A stretch of 49,948 nt of DNA from Pseudomonadota bacterium (GCA_026399755.1 JAPLQI010000127.1:1-49948); one strand, 5' to 3'. Counted from the first letter of the stretch, positions 21,803-32,519 are shown. Made by a program: numbers and translations. The notes: generated by a model not told the origin, from the sequence alone.

Positions 21803-22126
21803 GCGGCCACCTGTTTAGCTATATCTTTGTAAGCCCAGTGTATCAATCTGAATGAATGCTGTCAGCATTTGTTCGTGGCTAAAAAGGGCTAAAGTGCAGT
21901 ATGGCAAGGTTTATTCATCTGATGCTTTATTGCTTGTTTGCTTGCTGCCATCGCAATAATATCGCCTAGTTGGTAATTATTCTCGTTTGAGGGGAGGGGG
22001 GAGAGTGTCATAATAAAACAGTAATTTGCACAGCTATTGCTTGTTTTACCTAGGAATGCAGTTTGGTGGGGCAGCTGGCTTATCTAATATGGCGTGATTC
22101 GCCGTATTTAATATAGGGGCTAGGGT
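21803..22126. other. Intergenic gap, divergent promoters presumed
   Basis: This 324-bp region lies between divergent genes and contains no supported gene. It has a G-run at 21992-22002 and a small inverted repeat around 22086-22110 (AATATGGCG / CGCCGTATT) just before the downstream gene. The repeat could influence expression of the secreted protein. No confident promoter boxes were assigned. Confidence 0.3.
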
Positions 22127-22741
22127 TTGTTTATTTCGTTTGAAAAGAATACGTATGGTGCTTGCTTGGCGGGTTTGCTTGCTTTGGGTTTTAGTCAGTT
22201 AAGCTTTGCTGCTGATGTGGCTGTGCCGTCTGCAAGGCAGGCATTAGATCAGCAGGCAAGCGCTGGAGTGAAGGCACAAATCCACGATATGCTTGGCTCT
22301 GAGCTTGCCATGCAGCAAGAGCTTGAGCTTGTTACTCCGCTGGCATTAGGTCAGCAGCGAGGCAATGATCGGCAAGGAGAGCTCGTGATTGACCGCCGTA
22401 TGTTTAAGCATCTGCGTGCGGAAAAAAGTACGCATATATTTCTTAGTAAAGAGGGAAAAGAGTTACAAGAGAGTAAAGAGTTGCGCTCAAAACTTGCAAA
22501 AAGTGCGTTTGCAGAGGCTTTAGAAAAGGCAAAGCTTGAAGAAGATACCCGTGCCGATTGGGCGGCAAGAAAACGCGAGTCAGATTGGCAACAGAGACAG
22601 CTATACGAGTGTGTTCCTGTGCTGCGCGAATTCGATAAAGATGGACCTGCTAGGTCAAAGCATAATCAGTTGTTCAATAATCATTGCGCACCACAGGTGA
22701 GTGGTGTGCCTTTGCCGCAGCATGGCGTGTTCCCTCAGTAA
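22127..22741 (+). CDS. Secreted or periplasmic protein of unknown function
   Basis: This is a predicted protein of 204 residues starting at TTG with a G-rich stretch shortly upstream. Residues 1-28 form a signal peptide ending 'LGFSQLSFA', followed by 'AD' in good AXA-type context. The rest is soluble and highly charged with a helical, coiled-coil-like middle (about 85-150, rich in E, K, A and R). It contains two cysteines in the C-terminal part ('LYECVPVL' and 'NNHCAPQ') that could form a disulfide in the periplasm. I do not recognise a family. The gene stands alone, divergent from the acetyltransferase and convergent with the small membrane protein. The reading frame, signal peptide and codon use support a real gene. 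Confidence 0.6.
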   Translation: MFISFEKNTYGACLAGLLALGFSQLSFAADVAVPSARQALDQQASAGVKAQIHDMLGSELAMQQELELVTPLALGQQRGNDRQGELVIDRRMFKHLRAEKSTHIFLSKEGKELQESKELRSKLAKSAFAEALEKAKLEEDTRADWAARKRESDWQQRQLYECVPVLREFDKDGPARSKHNQLFNNHCAPQVSGVPLPQHGVFPQ

Positions 22742-22752
22742 AATCGCTGATT

Positions 22753-22770
22753 CCCGTGGTGCGGCACGGG
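22753..22770. terminator. Possible weak terminator hairpin
   Basis: CCCGTG and CACGGG form a six-pair stem with a six-base loop in the 36-bp gap between two convergent genes. The T-rich tail on the plus strand (GTTTATTT) starts only a few bases later, so termination would be modest. Confidence 0.45.
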
Positions 22771-22777
22771 CAAGTGT

Positions 22778-23092
22778 TTATTTAATCATGAGTAAAAAGT
22801 AAGCAAGGGGTGGGATAAGCAGCCCCATGCCGGATAGCAGCATTTTTCCTGGCCACGCAGCAATCTGCCAGCGGCGCAGGCAATACACGGCCGCTAGCGG
22901 AAATACAGCCAGCATGCCCGCAGCCCATAGCCAGTTTTTATGACCCAATGCCGTCATTAATGACACCATCAGGCCAACAAAACACAGCGCCACGCCAATC
23001 GAAAACACAATCACAAGCAGGCCAATCAGCCAAGGTGAAGTAAGAAGAAGCACGGTTTTGTTCCTGAATATGATCGTGATGCGGGCAGGCAT
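22778..23092 (-). CDS. Small inner-membrane protein of unknown function
   Basis: This is a predicted protein of 104 residues with three hydrophobic helices (about 20-46, 53-70 and 83-102) separated by short basic loops such as 'LRRWQIAAWPGK'. I do not recognise a family or any catalytic motif. It starts 24 bp downstream of the map stop on the same strand and may be co-transcribed with map. The start codon at 23092 has no strong Shine-Dalgarno, so a slightly shorter start is possible. No stop-free alternative on the other strand is credible. Confidence 0.6.
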   Translation of the reverse strand: MPARITIIFRNKTVLLLTSPWLIGLLVIVFSIGVALCFVGLMVSLMTALGHKNWLWAAGMLAVFPLAAVYCLRRWQIAAWPGKMLLSGMGLLIPPLAYFLLMIK

Positions 23093-23116
23093 AAAAATGT
23101 GTCTGCCCTACATTTT

Positions 23117-23920
23117 TTAAATCGCGTAGCTATCTGGGCGAGCGGGGGTGCCTGCCGATTGGGTCAGCACTTCATAACCGGTTTCGGTGACTAAAATCGT
23201 GTGTTCCCACTGTGCGGATAGGCTGCGGTCTTTGGTAACAATCGTCCAGCCATCGCTCATGCCTTTGATTTCGCGCTTGCCTGCATTAATCATCGGCTCA
23301 ATCGTAAAGATCATGCCCACTTTCATTTCAGGGCCGGTACCGGCTTTGCCATAGTGCAAAACTTGTGGATCTTCGTGGAATTTTGTGCCGATGCCGTGGC
23401 CGCAGAATTCACGCACTACTGAATAGCCCGCGCCTTCGGCATATTTTTGAATCGCCGCACCGATATCGCCAAAGTGAGCGCCGGGTTTGACTTGGTCAAT
23501 CCCAATCCACATGGCGTTATAAGTGACTTGCGATAGTCGGCGTGCAGGGGCAGACACATCGCCTGCTAGATACATGCGGCTGTTGTCGCCGTGGTAGCCG
23601 TCTTTAATGACGGTGATATCTAGATTAACGCAATCGCCATTTTTCAGTGGCTTGTCAGCAGGAATGCCGTGGCAAACCACTTGATTAACCGAGGTGCAAA
23701 TTGCTTTTGGGTAAGGCGTGTAGCCAGGTGGGCAGTAGTTCAGCGGCGCAGGAATGGTGCCTTGCACATCGCGCATATATTCGTGGCAGAGCCTATCGAT
23801 TTCTGCCGTGGTCACGCCCACTTTTACAAAAGGGGTGATGTAATCCAGTACTTCGCTGGCCAATTTGCCAGCTACGCGCATCTTGGCGATGTCGTCGGCG
23901 TTTTTAATAACAATGCTCAT
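23117..23920 (-). CDS. map: Methionine aminopeptidase, type I
   Basis: This 267-residue enzyme removes the N-terminal methionine from nascent proteins in the cytoplasm. All five metal ligands of the pita-bread fold are present: D101 ('NLDIT'), D112 ('HGDNS'), H175 ('GHGIG'), E208 ('TIEPM') and E239 ('WEHT'). The substrate-contacting H84 lies in 'VVCHGIP'. Length and ends match type I bacterial enzymes. The start has GAGG about nine bases upstream. It lies downstream of minE on the same strand but is separated from it by a strong stem-loop. Map is more often found beside rpsB, so this location beside the min operon is only a neighbourhood, not a functional link. Confidence 0.96.
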   Translation of the reverse strand: MSIVIKNADDIAKMRVAGKLASEVLDYITPFVKVGVTTAEIDRLCHEYMRDVQGTIPAPLNYCPPGYTPYPKAICTSVNQVVCHGIPADKPLKNGDCVNLDITVIKDGYHGDNSRMYLAGDVSAPARRLSQVTYNAMWIGIDQVKPGAHFGDIGAAIQKYAEGAGYSVVREFCGHGIGTKFHEDPQVLHYGKAGTGPEMKVGMIFTIEPMINAGKREIKGMSDGWTIVTKDRSLSAQWEHTILVTETGYEVLTQSAGTPARPDSYAI

Positions 23921-23940
23921 AATGTGAACCTCAAAATAGC

Positions 23941-23976
23941 GAAGAGAGGAATTGGCAGCCGTGCCAGCCTCTCTTC
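23941..23976 (-). terminator. Stem-loop after minE, likely terminator or attenuator before map
   Basis: GAAGAGAGG (23941-23949) pairs with CCTCTCTTC (23968-23976), and inside it TGGCA pairs with TGCCA around a GCCG loop. Read on the minus strand the hairpin comes ~35 bases after the minE stop and is followed within a few bases by TATTTTG. That is a short U-run, so some read-through into map is possible. Confidence 0.6.
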
Positions 23977-24009
23977 GGGATGCTCTTTAATGATAGTAAT
24001 TCTTGTGCT

Positions 24010-24270
24010 TTAGCGCTTATTACTTTCAGGCAGCACAATATTTACTTCTAAAACTTCGAAGTCATCCTTGCGATCAAGTTGCACAATGATGTCTTCTGGA
24101 TTAATTGCGACATACTTTGAGATGACGGCAATCAGCTCTTTTTGCAATTGGGGTAGATAGTCTGGGGTATTTCTACCATTTCTTTCGTGCGCCAGAATGA
24201 TTTGCAGCCGTTCGCGCGCCACGGACGCCGTTTTTTTCTTTTCACCAAAGAAGTAGCTAAGAATAGACAT
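24010..24270 (-). CDS. minE: Cell division topological specificity factor MinE
   Basis: This 86-residue protein has the N-terminal membrane-targeting start and an anti-MinCD helix ('[20 protein letters not shown]', residues ~13-32). The beta-rich topological specificity domain follows ('[20 protein letters not shown]' and 'LEVNIVLPE'). MinE stimulates MinD ATP hydrolysis and sweeps MinCD from midcell to set the division site. It begins three bases after the minD stop, so it is translated with minD. It is the last gene of the minC-minD-minE group. Confidence 0.97.
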   Translation of the reverse strand: MSILSYFFGEKKKTASVARERLQIILAHERNGRNTPDYLPQLQKELIAVISKYVAINPEDIIVQLDRKDDFEVLEVNIVLPESNKR

Positions 24271-24273
24271 GCA

Positions 24274-25083
24274 TTAACCCCCGAATAGCCGTTTCCAGAA
24301 CGGTGCCTTGGGTGTTTCAATAAAACGCAATGGACGCTCTTCACCCAAGAAACGGGCGACCACATCTTTGTAAGCCTCAGAAACATCGCTGCCTGCCAAG
24401 TGAATGGCTGGGCTACCCGAGTTAGACGCTTGCAAGACGCTTTCGGATTCTGGGATCACACCAATTAGTTTAATGCGTAGTAGGTGTTGTACATCATCGA
24501 GCGATAACATCTCGCCCGAGTCAACACGCTTAGGGCTATAGCGGGTAATCAAGAGGTGTGTTTTTACTGTGCCACCATCTTCGGCGCGTTTGGATTTTGC
24601 ATCCAAAATGCCGATGATGCGATCTGAATCGCGTACCGATGAGACTTCAGGATTGGTAACGACAATCGCTTCTTCGGCGAAATACAGCGCCATAAACGCG
24701 CCCGTTTCGATACCTGCAGGGCTGTCGCAAATAATATAGTCAAAGCCACTTTGCTCAAGCTCTTTGAGTACTTTTTCAACGCCTTCTTTAGATAACTCAT
24801 CTTTATCGCGTGTTTGCGATGCCGGCAAGATATAAAGATTGTCGCAGTTTTTGTCTTTAATCAGCGCTTGGTTGAGCGATGCTTCGCCTTTGATGACGTT
24901 TACAAAATCGTAAACTACGCGACGCTCGCATCCCATAATTAAATCGAGATTACGTAGGCCCACATCAAAATCAATGACGGCTGTTTTAAACCCGCGCAAG
25001 GCGAGGCCAGAGGCAAAGCTGGCGCTGGTGGTGGTTTTGCCCACGCCGCCTTTGCCCGATGTAATAACAATGATTTTCGCCAC
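24274..25083 (-). CDS. minD: Septum site-determining ATPase MinD
   Basis: This 269-residue ParA/MinD ATPase has a deviant Walker A motif 'GKGGVGKTT' at residues 10-18, with signature lysine K11 and K16. Further motifs are 'VIDFDVGLRNLDLIMG', 'YIICDSPAGIETGA' and the C-terminal amphipathic membrane-targeting helix ending 'FWKRLFGG'. It binds the inner membrane as a dimer with ATP and recruits MinC. The start is GTG, preceded by AGGGG at good spacing. An unusually long ~195-bp gap containing a dispersed repeat separates it from minC, where the genes are usually close. Confidence 0.97.
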   Translation of the reverse strand: MAKIIVITSGKGGVGKTTTSASFASGLALRGFKTAVIDFDVGLRNLDLIMGCERRVVYDFVNVIKGEASLNQALIKDKNCDNLYILPASQTRDKDELSKEGVEKVLKELEQSGFDYIICDSPAGIETGAFMALYFAEEAIVVTNPEVSSVRDSDRIIGILDAKSKRAEDGGTVKTHLLITRYSPKRVDSGEMLSLDDVQHLLRIKLIGVIPESESVLQASNSGSPAIHLAGSDVSEAYKDVVARFLGEERPLRFIETPKAPFWKRLFGG

Positions 25084-25149
25084 TATAAATCCCCTAGGGT
25101 TTTTTTATTTAATTAGGTAACTACTTAGGTATGCAAACAAAACCCAAAT

Positions 25150-25270
25150 CTTGAACCACAGAGAACACGGAGGACACAGAGTTACACGGAGAAAACCAAG
25201 AGAAATGATCGGTTTTTTCGTGTATTTTTTGTTTTTCGTGGGTATCTGCGTTGTTTTTAGCGCTCCTGAG
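25150..25270. repeat. Dispersed intergenic repeat (CACAGAG family) between minC and minD
   Basis: Positions 25150-25200 carry the motif series CCACAGAGAACACGG, GGACACAGAG and TTACACGGAG. The same family appears at 43345 and 46245. The following T/G-rich stretch to ~25270 looks like a degenerate complementary arm, as in the better preserved copy at 43345-43444. It separates minC from minD within their operon. Confidence 0.7.
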
Positions 25271-25277
25271 TCGTTAC

Positions 25278-25991
25278 TTAATTAGTTTCGTTTAACGCTT
25301 CGATCACGATTTTTTCTTGATCTAAATAGATTTGTGCCGGCTTGGTTTTAATCGAATCAGGCAGGTCTTCTTGTAGCGAGCGATAAATACCTGCTATAGA
25401 CACCAATTCGGCTTCCATGCAGGTGGTAAAAATTCTGGCCTGATTATCGCCCTTTGCGCCCGCTAGTGCACGGCCACGTAAGGGTGCATAGACGTGAATG
25501 TTGCCATCGGCAATCACTTCGGCCCCAGCAGACACCAAGGCCAGCACAATTAAATCACCGCCTTTGGCATAAACCTGCTGGCCGGTTCGCACTGGGCGAG
25601 TGATGACTAAGGCGGGAGGCGGCGGAGTTGCTTTATTGGCGGCAGGCAAGGGGGTCGAGAGCGAATCATCTTGCAACACAACAAGGCCAGCGGCCGCTGC
25701 GGCTAGTTTTTGATCGCTATTGCCACCATGCACCGCAATGGGCAAAAGGCTAAATTGCTGTAAAAGCCGCACTAAAGTGCCAACTTCTAGCGCAGAAGGC
25801 AGCTCGGGCAGGCTGCTAAAGTCGATAATCAGCTGCTCGCCCGCCAAAAAATGCTCACGCCCACCTAGTTTTTCAAAGAGGGCGGCTTCTAATCGGGCCG
25901 GATCGAGTGTGGCGGGAACGAAAGACAGTAGTTTAATGCTGCTGCTTTTAAATTCAAAAATGCTGTCTAAATCAGTAGCAGGATTTGTCAT
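25278..25991 (-). CDS. minC: Septum site-determining protein MinC
   Basis: The N-terminal MinC domain ('FEFKSSSIKLLSFVPATLDPARLEAAL', with 'FLAGEQLIIDFSSLPEL') is followed by a Pro/Ala linker near residues 115-140. The C-terminal beta-helix domain shows 'RTGQQVYAKGGDLIVLALVS', 'GAEVIADGNIHVYAPLRGRA' and 'ARIFTTCMEAELVSIAGIY'. MinC inhibits FtsZ polymerisation at the poles when brought to the membrane by MinD. I chose the ATG at 25991, giving 237 residues. An in-frame ATG at 26012 would add seven residues, and neither start has a clear Shine-Dalgarno. It is the first gene of the min group on the minus strand. Confidence 0.93.
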   Translation of the reverse strand: MTNPATDLDSIFEFKSSSIKLLSFVPATLDPARLEAALFEKLGGREHFLAGEQLIIDFSSLPELPSALEVGTLVRLLQQFSLLPIAVHGGNSDQKLAAAAAGLVVLQDDSLSTPLPAANKATPPPPALVITRPVRTGQQVYAKGGDLIVLALVSAGAEVIADGNIHVYAPLRGRALAGAKGDNQARIFTTCMEAELVSIAGIYRSLQEDLPDSIKTKPAQIYLDQEKIVIEALNETN

Positions 25992-26178
25992 GCGCGTAAG
26001 CCGAGTAAGCATTTGATCATTGAAGAGAGGGAGTTTACCGTGTAGTGCTACGTCAAGGAAGCTGTGTTGCGGCGTAAGCGCAAATGAATGATCTACGGCT
26101 TAAACTTGACGCTTCATATTCACTGCGCAGTTTTAAGACTTGCTGCATTCCTGCGTAAGCGGCCCCTACTTATAATAG

Positions 26179-26207
26179 ATGCACCGCAGCAATATTGTGC
26201 GGTGCAT
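26179..26207. terminator. Hairpin downstream of ppsR
   Basis: ATGCACCGCA and TGCGGTGCAT form a perfect ten-pair stem around a nine-base loop, about 40 bp past the ppsR stop. Read on the minus strand it is followed by TATTATAAG rather than a solid T-run. It may stabilise the ppsR message end or act as a weak terminator. Confidence 0.5.
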
Positions 26208-26247
26208 TATAAACGTGGTGAGTCGGTCAGGATACCTTTCGCACGGA

Positions 26248-27066
26248 TCAATACGTCCGTCTTACTAGGCCCGTGCGATGCATGATGGTGGTGGCTAGTT
26301 CTTCAATCGACATGCGTGTGGTATTGAGATAAGGCACGCCTACATGGCGCATTAACGCTTCTGCTTCGGCGATTTCGAAACGGCAATTGTCGACAGAGGA
26401 GTACTTGCTGGCGGGTTTTCTTTCTTCGCGTATTTCGCCTAAACGATCGGCTTCTATGGTTAAGCCAAATAATTTATTGCGGTAAGGGAGTAGTAGTTTT
26501 GGCATGGTGTGGTTGCCAAAATCTTCCGGCGTGAGCGGATAGTTGGCGGCTTTAATTCCAAATTGCAGGGCTAAATAGAGACAGGTTGGTGTTTTTCCTG
26601 ATCTGGAAACGCCAACTAAGATCAAATCTGCTTCAGATAAATCCCGTGGCATTACGCCATCGTCGTGATTAAGCGTGAAATTAACCGCGTCAATTCGATT
26701 TTTATATTCTTCAAAATTAACAATGGCATGCGATTTGCCAACGGTATGCGATGAATCTTGGCCTAGCTCTGCTTCTAGTGGGCCGATAAACATTTCAAAG
26801 AAATCAATGATCAAAGCTTCTGGTACGTGCGTAAGCTTCCGGATGATGGGGTCGACGACTGTGCTAAAAACCAGCGGCCTGCAGCCATCTATCACTGAAT
26901 GTTTGCGGATTTCCAGTGCGACTTCGATCGCTTTTTCTGGCGTGTCTACGTAAGGAAGTGTGACACGATGGAAAGTAACATCTTCAAATTGCGTAAGCAG
27001 CGAATGGCCGAGCATTTCGGCAGTAATACCAGTTCGATCGGAGACAAAAAAAGCCGTTCGACGCAT
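26248..27066 (-). CDS. ppsR: PEP synthase regulatory protein (bifunctional kinase / pyrophosphorylase)
   Basis: This 272-residue DUF299 protein has the P-loop 'GVSRSGKT' at 152-159 and the family motifs '[15 protein letters not shown]' at the N-terminus and 'RTGLVRRTY' at the end. PpsR inactivates phosphoenolpyruvate synthase by ADP-dependent phosphorylation of a threonine near the catalytic histidine. It reactivates the enzyme by phosphate-dependent removal of that group. It is divergent from ppsA, its target, across ~310 bp, the usual arrangement in beta- and gammaproteobacteria. The start has GGAG eight bases upstream. Confidence 0.96.
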   Translation of the reverse strand: MRRTAFFVSDRTGITAEMLGHSLLTQFEDVTFHRVTLPYVDTPEKAIEVALEIRKHSVIDGCRPLVFSTVVDPIIRKLTHVPEALIIDFFEMFIGPLEAELGQDSSHTVGKSHAIVNFEEYKNRIDAVNFTLNHDDGVMPRDLSEADLILVGVSRSGKTPTCLYLALQFGIKAANYPLTPEDFGNHTMPKLLLPYRNKLFGLTIEADRLGEIREERKPASKYSSVDNCRFEIAEAEALMRHVGVPYLNTTRMSIEELATTIMHRTGLVRRTY

Positions 27067-27378
27067 CGTAAATCTCCAAATATAAGTTCACAGGCTTGCT
27101 ATATGGCGTTGGGCAGGCGGCCCACAAAAGGTTGTTTTGCTACGAAAAAGCTAGATTTTGCACTGTTCTACGCACTTTTTCTGTCGATAGTAAGCTTTTC
27201 GTCTAAAAATGCAAGAAATCTGCGGTAAAGCGCATTTTTAACCTTCAAAGGGAATATTTCCGCTTGCTCGGCTGTAATGGATTTTCCTGTAATGGTTTAT
27301 CCTGAGTTTTCTTAATGCGCTCTCAGCCTAAAATGCACTCAGTTTATCGCAACGCAACATTTCAATAAGGCCCGCACC
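27067..27378. other. ppsR/ppsA divergent regulatory region
   Basis: These 312 bp lie between the two divergent starts and must contain both promoters. A short imperfect duplication with TGTAATGG repeated occurs around 27270-27300. AAGG at 27368-27371 is the likely ribosome site of ppsA. No FruR/Cra-like operator or clear promoter was identified by eye. Confidence 0.35.
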
Positions 27379-29751
27379 ATGTCCGAACGCTATGTGATCG
27401 ATTTAGCTCATCTACGCATGCACGATGTAGAACAAGTAGGCGGCAAAAACGCCTCGCTCGGTGAGATGATCTCTCAGCTTACAGAAAAAGGCGTTCGTGT
27501 ACCCGGTGGTTTTGCGACCACCGCTGCAGCATATCGACAATTTCTAGCCCACCAAGGCCTCGCTGATCGTATTGATGCGATTATGAACACTCTTGATGTG
27601 GATGATGTCCGCGCCCTCGCCATCGTGGGTAAGCAAATTCGCACTTGGATTTTGGAAACACCCTTCCCAGCTCAGCTGGAATCAGAGATTAGCGAGCATT
27701 ATAAACTGCTTGGCGACGATGTGACGGTTGCCGTGCGCTCTTCCGCTACGGCCGAAGACTTACCTGATGCGTCTTTTGCGGGTCAGCAAGAAACATTCTT
27801 AAATATTCGTGGCTTTGAAAATGTCTTAGTAGCGATGAAAGAAGTGTTTGCGTCGCTGTATAACGACCGCGCGATTTCCTACCGCGTACACAAAGGCTTT
27901 GATCATAAATTGGTCGCCTTGTCTGCGGGGATTCAGCGCATGGTGCGCTCTGATGTGGGCGCTGCCGGTGTGTTGTTTACCATTGATACCGAAACGGGCT
28001 TCGATCAAGTCGTGTTTGTAACGGCTTCTTATGGCCTCGGTGAAACCGTGGTGCAAGGTGCGGTTAATCCTGATGAGTTTTACGTGCACAAGCCAACGCT
28101 ACGTGCTGGGCGCCCAGCCATTGTGCGCCGCCATTTAGGCGGTAAAGCCATCAAGATGGAATTCGATCTTGAAGCGGTAGCGGGTAAATCAGTTAAAACA
28201 GTAGATGTTGAGTTAAGCGAGCGTCGTAAGTTCTCGATCAGCGATGCCGAAGTAGAAGAATTAGCTGGCTACGCGTTGATTATTGAAGAGCATTATGGCC
28301 GTGCTATGGATGTGGAATGGGGCCGCGATGGGATTGATGGCAAGTTGTATATCTTGCAAGCGCGCCCAGAAACAGTGAAGTCGCAAGAAAGCAATGCCGA
28401 GAAGCTGACTAAGTTCCGCATGCTAGAAACCGGCAAAGTTTTGAGCGAAGGCCGCTCGGTCGGGCAAAAAATTGGCCAAGGCCGTGTGCGCGTGATTCGC
28501 GACGTGTCTGAAATGGACAAAGTTGAAGCTGGGGATGTCTTGGTGTCCGACATGACCGATCCAGATTGGGAGCCGGTGATGAAGCGTGCTTCTGCCATCG
28601 TCACCAACCGTGGTGGACGCACTTGTCACGCGGCGATTATTGCGCGTGAACTGGGTATTCCTGCGGTGGTCGGTTGCGGCGATGCAACACGCGTCTTAAA
28701 AGATGGCGATTTGGTGACCGTTTCTTGTGCAGAAGGCGACACCGGCAATGTGTACGAGGGGATTTTGAAGTTTGAGCGCATGGATACCTCGCTCGGCCAT
28801 ATGCCTGAATCACCAGTCAAAATCATGATGAACGTGGGGAACCCAGAGCTGGCGTTTGAATTCTGCCAATTGCCGAATGAAGGCGTGGGTTTGGCGCGTT
28901 TAGAGTTTATTATTAACCGCATGATCGGTGTGCACCCGAAAGCATTGTTGGCATATCCGCACTTGCAGCCTGAGTTAAAAGCACAGGTTGAAGAGCGCAT
29001 CGCAGGCTATCGCACGGCGGTTGATTTTTATGTTGATAAAATTGCCGAAGGGATTTCAACGCTGGCCGCTGCTTACTGGCCGAAGAAAGTCATTGTGCGT
29101 TTGTCTGACTTTAAGTCGAATGAATACGCCAATTTGATCGGTGGTAGCGAATACGAGCCGCACGAAGAAAACCCAATGATTGGTTTCCGTGGTGCAGCGC
29201 GTTATGTGGACAAGAGCTTCCGTGATTGCTTCGAGCTAGAATGCCGCGCGGTAAAAAAAGTACGCGATGTGATGGGCCTGACCAATGTGGAAGTGATGAT
29301 TCCCTTTGTGCGCACCCTAAAAGAAGCCGAATGCGTGATCGACTTGCTAGAGCGTAATGGTCTGAAACGCGGCGAAAATGGCCTGCGTGTGATCATGATG
29401 TGCGAAATCCCTGCCAATGCGGTGCTGGCAGATCAATTCCTTAAATTCTTCGACGGCTTCTCGATTGGCTCTAACGATATGACTCAGCTGACACTGGGGA
29501 TTGATAGAGATTCAGGCGGGCCGGTTTCTGCCTCGTTTGATGAGCGCGATGATGCGGTGAAAGCCATGTTGTCGATGGCAATTAAAGCGTGTCGTAAAGC
29601 CAATAAATACGTTGGTATTTGCGGCCAAGGCCCATCGGATCACCCGGATTTCGCGCAGTGGCTGGTAGAAGAAGGGATCGAAACGATCTCTCTGAACCCA
29701 GACACCGTAGTGGAAACTTGGTTGTATCTATCGGGTGCTGCGGCAAAGTAA
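27379..29751 (+). CDS. ppsA: Phosphoenolpyruvate synthase
   Basis: This 790-residue cytoplasmic enzyme makes PEP from pyruvate and ATP for gluconeogenesis. The N-terminal ATP-grasp domain (about 1-340) contains '[12 protein letters not shown]', '[19 protein letters not shown]' and 'DVEWGRDG'. The phosphohistidine swivel domain carries the catalytic histidine in '[14 protein letters not shown]' (H417), with the adjacent threonine as the expected PpsR target. The PEP-binding TIM barrel (about 470-790) contains '[10 protein letters not shown]', '[12 protein letters not shown]' and '[16 protein letters not shown]'. Length matches the family. Two strong stem features follow: its own terminator and the argD leader. 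Confidence 0.97.
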   Translation: MSERYVIDLAHLRMHDVEQVGGKNASLGEMISQLTEKGVRVPGGFATTAAAYRQFLAHQGLADRIDAIMNTLDVDDVRALAIVGKQIRTWILETPFPAQLESEISEHYKLLGDDVTVAVRSSATAEDLPDASFAGQQETFLNIRGFENVLVAMKEVFASLYNDRAISYRVHKGFDHKLVALSAGIQRMVRSDVGAAGVLFTIDTETGFDQVVFVTASYGLGETVVQGAVNPDEFYVHKPTLRAGRPAIVRRHLGGKAIKMEFDLEAVAGKSVKTVDVELSERRKFSISDAEVEELAGYALIIEEHYGRAMDVEWGRDGIDGKLYILQARPETVKSQESNAEKLTKFRMLETGKVLSEGRSVGQKIGQGRVRVIRDVSEMDKVEAGDVLVSDMTDPDWEPVMKRASAIVTNRGGRTCHAAIIARELGIPAVVGCGDATRVLKDGDLVTVSCAEGDTGNVYEGILKFERMDTSLGHMPESPVKIMMNVGNPELAFEFCQLPNEGVGLARLEFIINRMIGVHPKALLAYPHLQPELKAQVEERIAGYRTAVDFYVDKIAEGISTLAAAYWPKKVIVRLSDFKSNEYANLIGGSEYEPHEENPMIGFRGAARYVDKSFRDCFELECRAVKKVRDVMGLTNVEVMIPFVRTLKEAECVIDLLERNGLKRGENGLRVIMMCEIPANAVLADQFLKFFDGFSIGSNDMTQLTLGIDRDSGGPVSASFDERDDAVKAMLSMAIKACRKANKYVGICGQGPSDHPDFAQWLVEEGIETISLNPDTVVETWLYLSGAAAK

Positions 29752-29785
29752 GTATTAATGTGCCTTCGTATTGAATAAAACATCA

Positions 29786-29824
29786 GCGGCGGGTTACGAT
29801 ATAAAATCGTAGCCCGCCGTTTTA
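29786..29824 (+). terminator. Intrinsic terminator after ppsA
   Basis: CGGCGGG (29787-29793) pairs with CCCGCCG (29813-29819), and the stem continues inward through TTACGAT/ATCGTAG with one G-T pair. An ATAAA-type loop closes it and TTTTAT follows. This is a long GC-rich hairpin, ending ~25 bp before the argD start. Confidence 0.85.
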
Positions 29825-29844
29825 TATTGAAAATAAGGAAATAG

Positions 29845-31053
<1,209 letters not shown>

Positions 31054-31070
31054 AGTGTGAACAAACTGAA

Positions 31071-31094
31071 ACGCCTCAATGAGGCGTTTTTTTT
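31071..31094 (+). terminator. Intrinsic terminator after argD
   Basis: ACGCCTC (31071-31077) and GAGGCGT (31081-31087) form a seven-pair stem with an AAT loop, followed directly by a run of eight T. It is a textbook rho-independent terminator 17 bp past the argD stop. Confidence 0.92.
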
Positions 31095-31265
31095 GCCCAT
31101 AACTTTCATTTTTTTTATTTGGTGGTAAGCTTCAAGTATGTTTAACCCACTTTCCTTGTTATAAAAACCATATTAAGTAGCTAGTGCTTGATGTTATGTA
31201 CTTCTTAGCTATCTTCAATGAGGTGTCAGTAAAAAGTTAGCAAAAGTTGGAGCTAGGAAAGAAAT

Positions 31266-32510
31266 ATGTTCAGAGTCTTAATTCGATGTCTTTTGATGTT
31301 ACTGCTGCTACCCAGTTTGGGATGGGCGGAGGAGTATTCTGAGCAAGATTTATTGTCTTTAAGTGGCTTTGCAACCTTGGGCGCGGCGTATAACAGCACG
31401 GATCAAGCAGACTTTTTACGGGATTTATCCCAGCGGGAAGGAGTAGGCTATTCACGGAAGTTTGATTTTGGCGTGGATTCCTTGCTGGGGGTGCAGCTAG
31501 ATGCAAGAATTAATTCGGACATATCTGCATCAGCCCAACTGCTAAGCCATCGTCGTTACGATAATAGTTATACCCCAGAATTAAATTGGGCCTTTGTTAA
31601 ATACGCACCTAATGACACTTTGCAAGCACGCTTCGGGCGCTTGGGTTTTGATGTGTATATGCAGGCCGATTCAAGAAATGTGGGGTATTCCTATTTGCCA
31701 GTTCGTCCACCGGTTGATTATTACGGTGGATTACCTATTAGCTATGTAGATGGGATGGATGTGGTTTTAAAGCACCCCATCGGGGAAGGAATTGCACGGT
31801 TTAAATTTTCAATGGGCTACGCCCGAGAAAAGCTCCCTGTTCAGGGGACTGATAGTGTACTTGATTTAAATGGCTCTCCACTTTGGGGTGGTTATTTTGA
31901 TTATCAATTGCAGAATTGGCAATTTAGGGCGGGCTATGCAAAATTAAAACTAGAAAATGAATTGCCTGAACTCGATATATTGCTCAATATATTACGCTCG
32001 CCTCAGCTTGGCGCATTTAGTAAGGGGCCAGCCCAATTTGCTGACGATGCCATGATCGAAGGAAAAACGGTTGAATTTATTTCAGCTGGGGTGATTTATG
32101 ATAATGGCCCTTTGCAAATTCAATTAATGTTACGCAGATTATTAGCCACCTCCATTTCATATCCTGATAATGATGCGGGATATTTAATGCTGGCTTATCG
32201 CTTAGGGGAATTTACCCCCTATGCTTCGTATTCAAAAGTAAAGCCCAGAGTCATAAAGCAAGATGTGGGCTTGCCTGATATCCCTCCTTTTGCGCAAGTG
32301 AATGGATTAGCTAGGCTGATTCAACCTTATCCTATGGAGGATCAATCCACTTATTCCTTAGGGGTGCGTTACGATGTAATGCGCAATTTAGATGTTAAAT
32401 TTCAGGTTGATCGGGTTAATGGTCGCGATTCATTTCAGTGGGCTAATAAACAGCCTGGCTGGGATGGGCGCGCAACCATTTACAGCTTGACCTTAGATTT
32501 TATCTTCTAA
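31266..32510 (+). CDS. Outer-membrane beta-barrel protein (porin-like)
   Basis: This 414-residue protein has a signal peptide ('MFRVLIRCLLMLLLLPSLGWA', cut before 'EEYSEQ'). Alternating polar/aromatic strands run throughout, for example 'LNWAFVKYAPNDTLQARFGRLGFDV' (in part) and 'FQVDRVNGRDSFQWA'. The end 'YSLTLDFIF' has the terminal Phe used by the BAM complex. It resembles porin-like proteins encoded beside small periplasmic binding proteins and sensor kinases. The start at 31266 has an AGGAAAG site. It is the first gene of a three-gene unit, with only nine bases between it and the next gene. Its substrate is unknown. Confidence 0.75.
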   Translation: MFRVLIRCLLMLLLLPSLGWAEEYSEQDLLSLSGFATLGAAYNSTDQADFLRDLSQREGVGYSRKFDFGVDSLLGVQLDARINSDISASAQLLSHRRYDNSYTPELNWAFVKYAPNDTLQARFGRLGFDVYMQADSRNVGYSYLPVRPPVDYYGGLPISYVDGMDVVLKHPIGEGIARFKFSMGYAREKLPVQGTDSVLDLNGSPLWGGYFDYQLQNWQFRAGYAKLKLENELPELDILLNILRSPQLGAFSKGPAQFADDAMIEGKTVEFISAGVIYDNGPLQIQLMLRRLLATSISYPDNDAGYLMLAYRLGEFTPYASYSKVKPRVIKQDVGLPDIPPFAQVNGLARLIQPYPMEDQSTYSLGVRYDVMRNLDVKFQVDRVNGRDSFQWANKQPGWDGRATIYSLTLDFIF

Positions 32511-32519
32511 GGTGCCCCG

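Noticed and set aside
22778-23092. Part of map or a frameshifted extension of it
   Set aside because: Map has a complete end and the small gene has its own three-helix hydrophobic profile, so it was kept as a separate gene.
28293-29000. Minus-strand ORFs inside ppsA
   Set aside because: They are antisense to a strongly conserved enzyme with full-length motifs, so they are chance frames.
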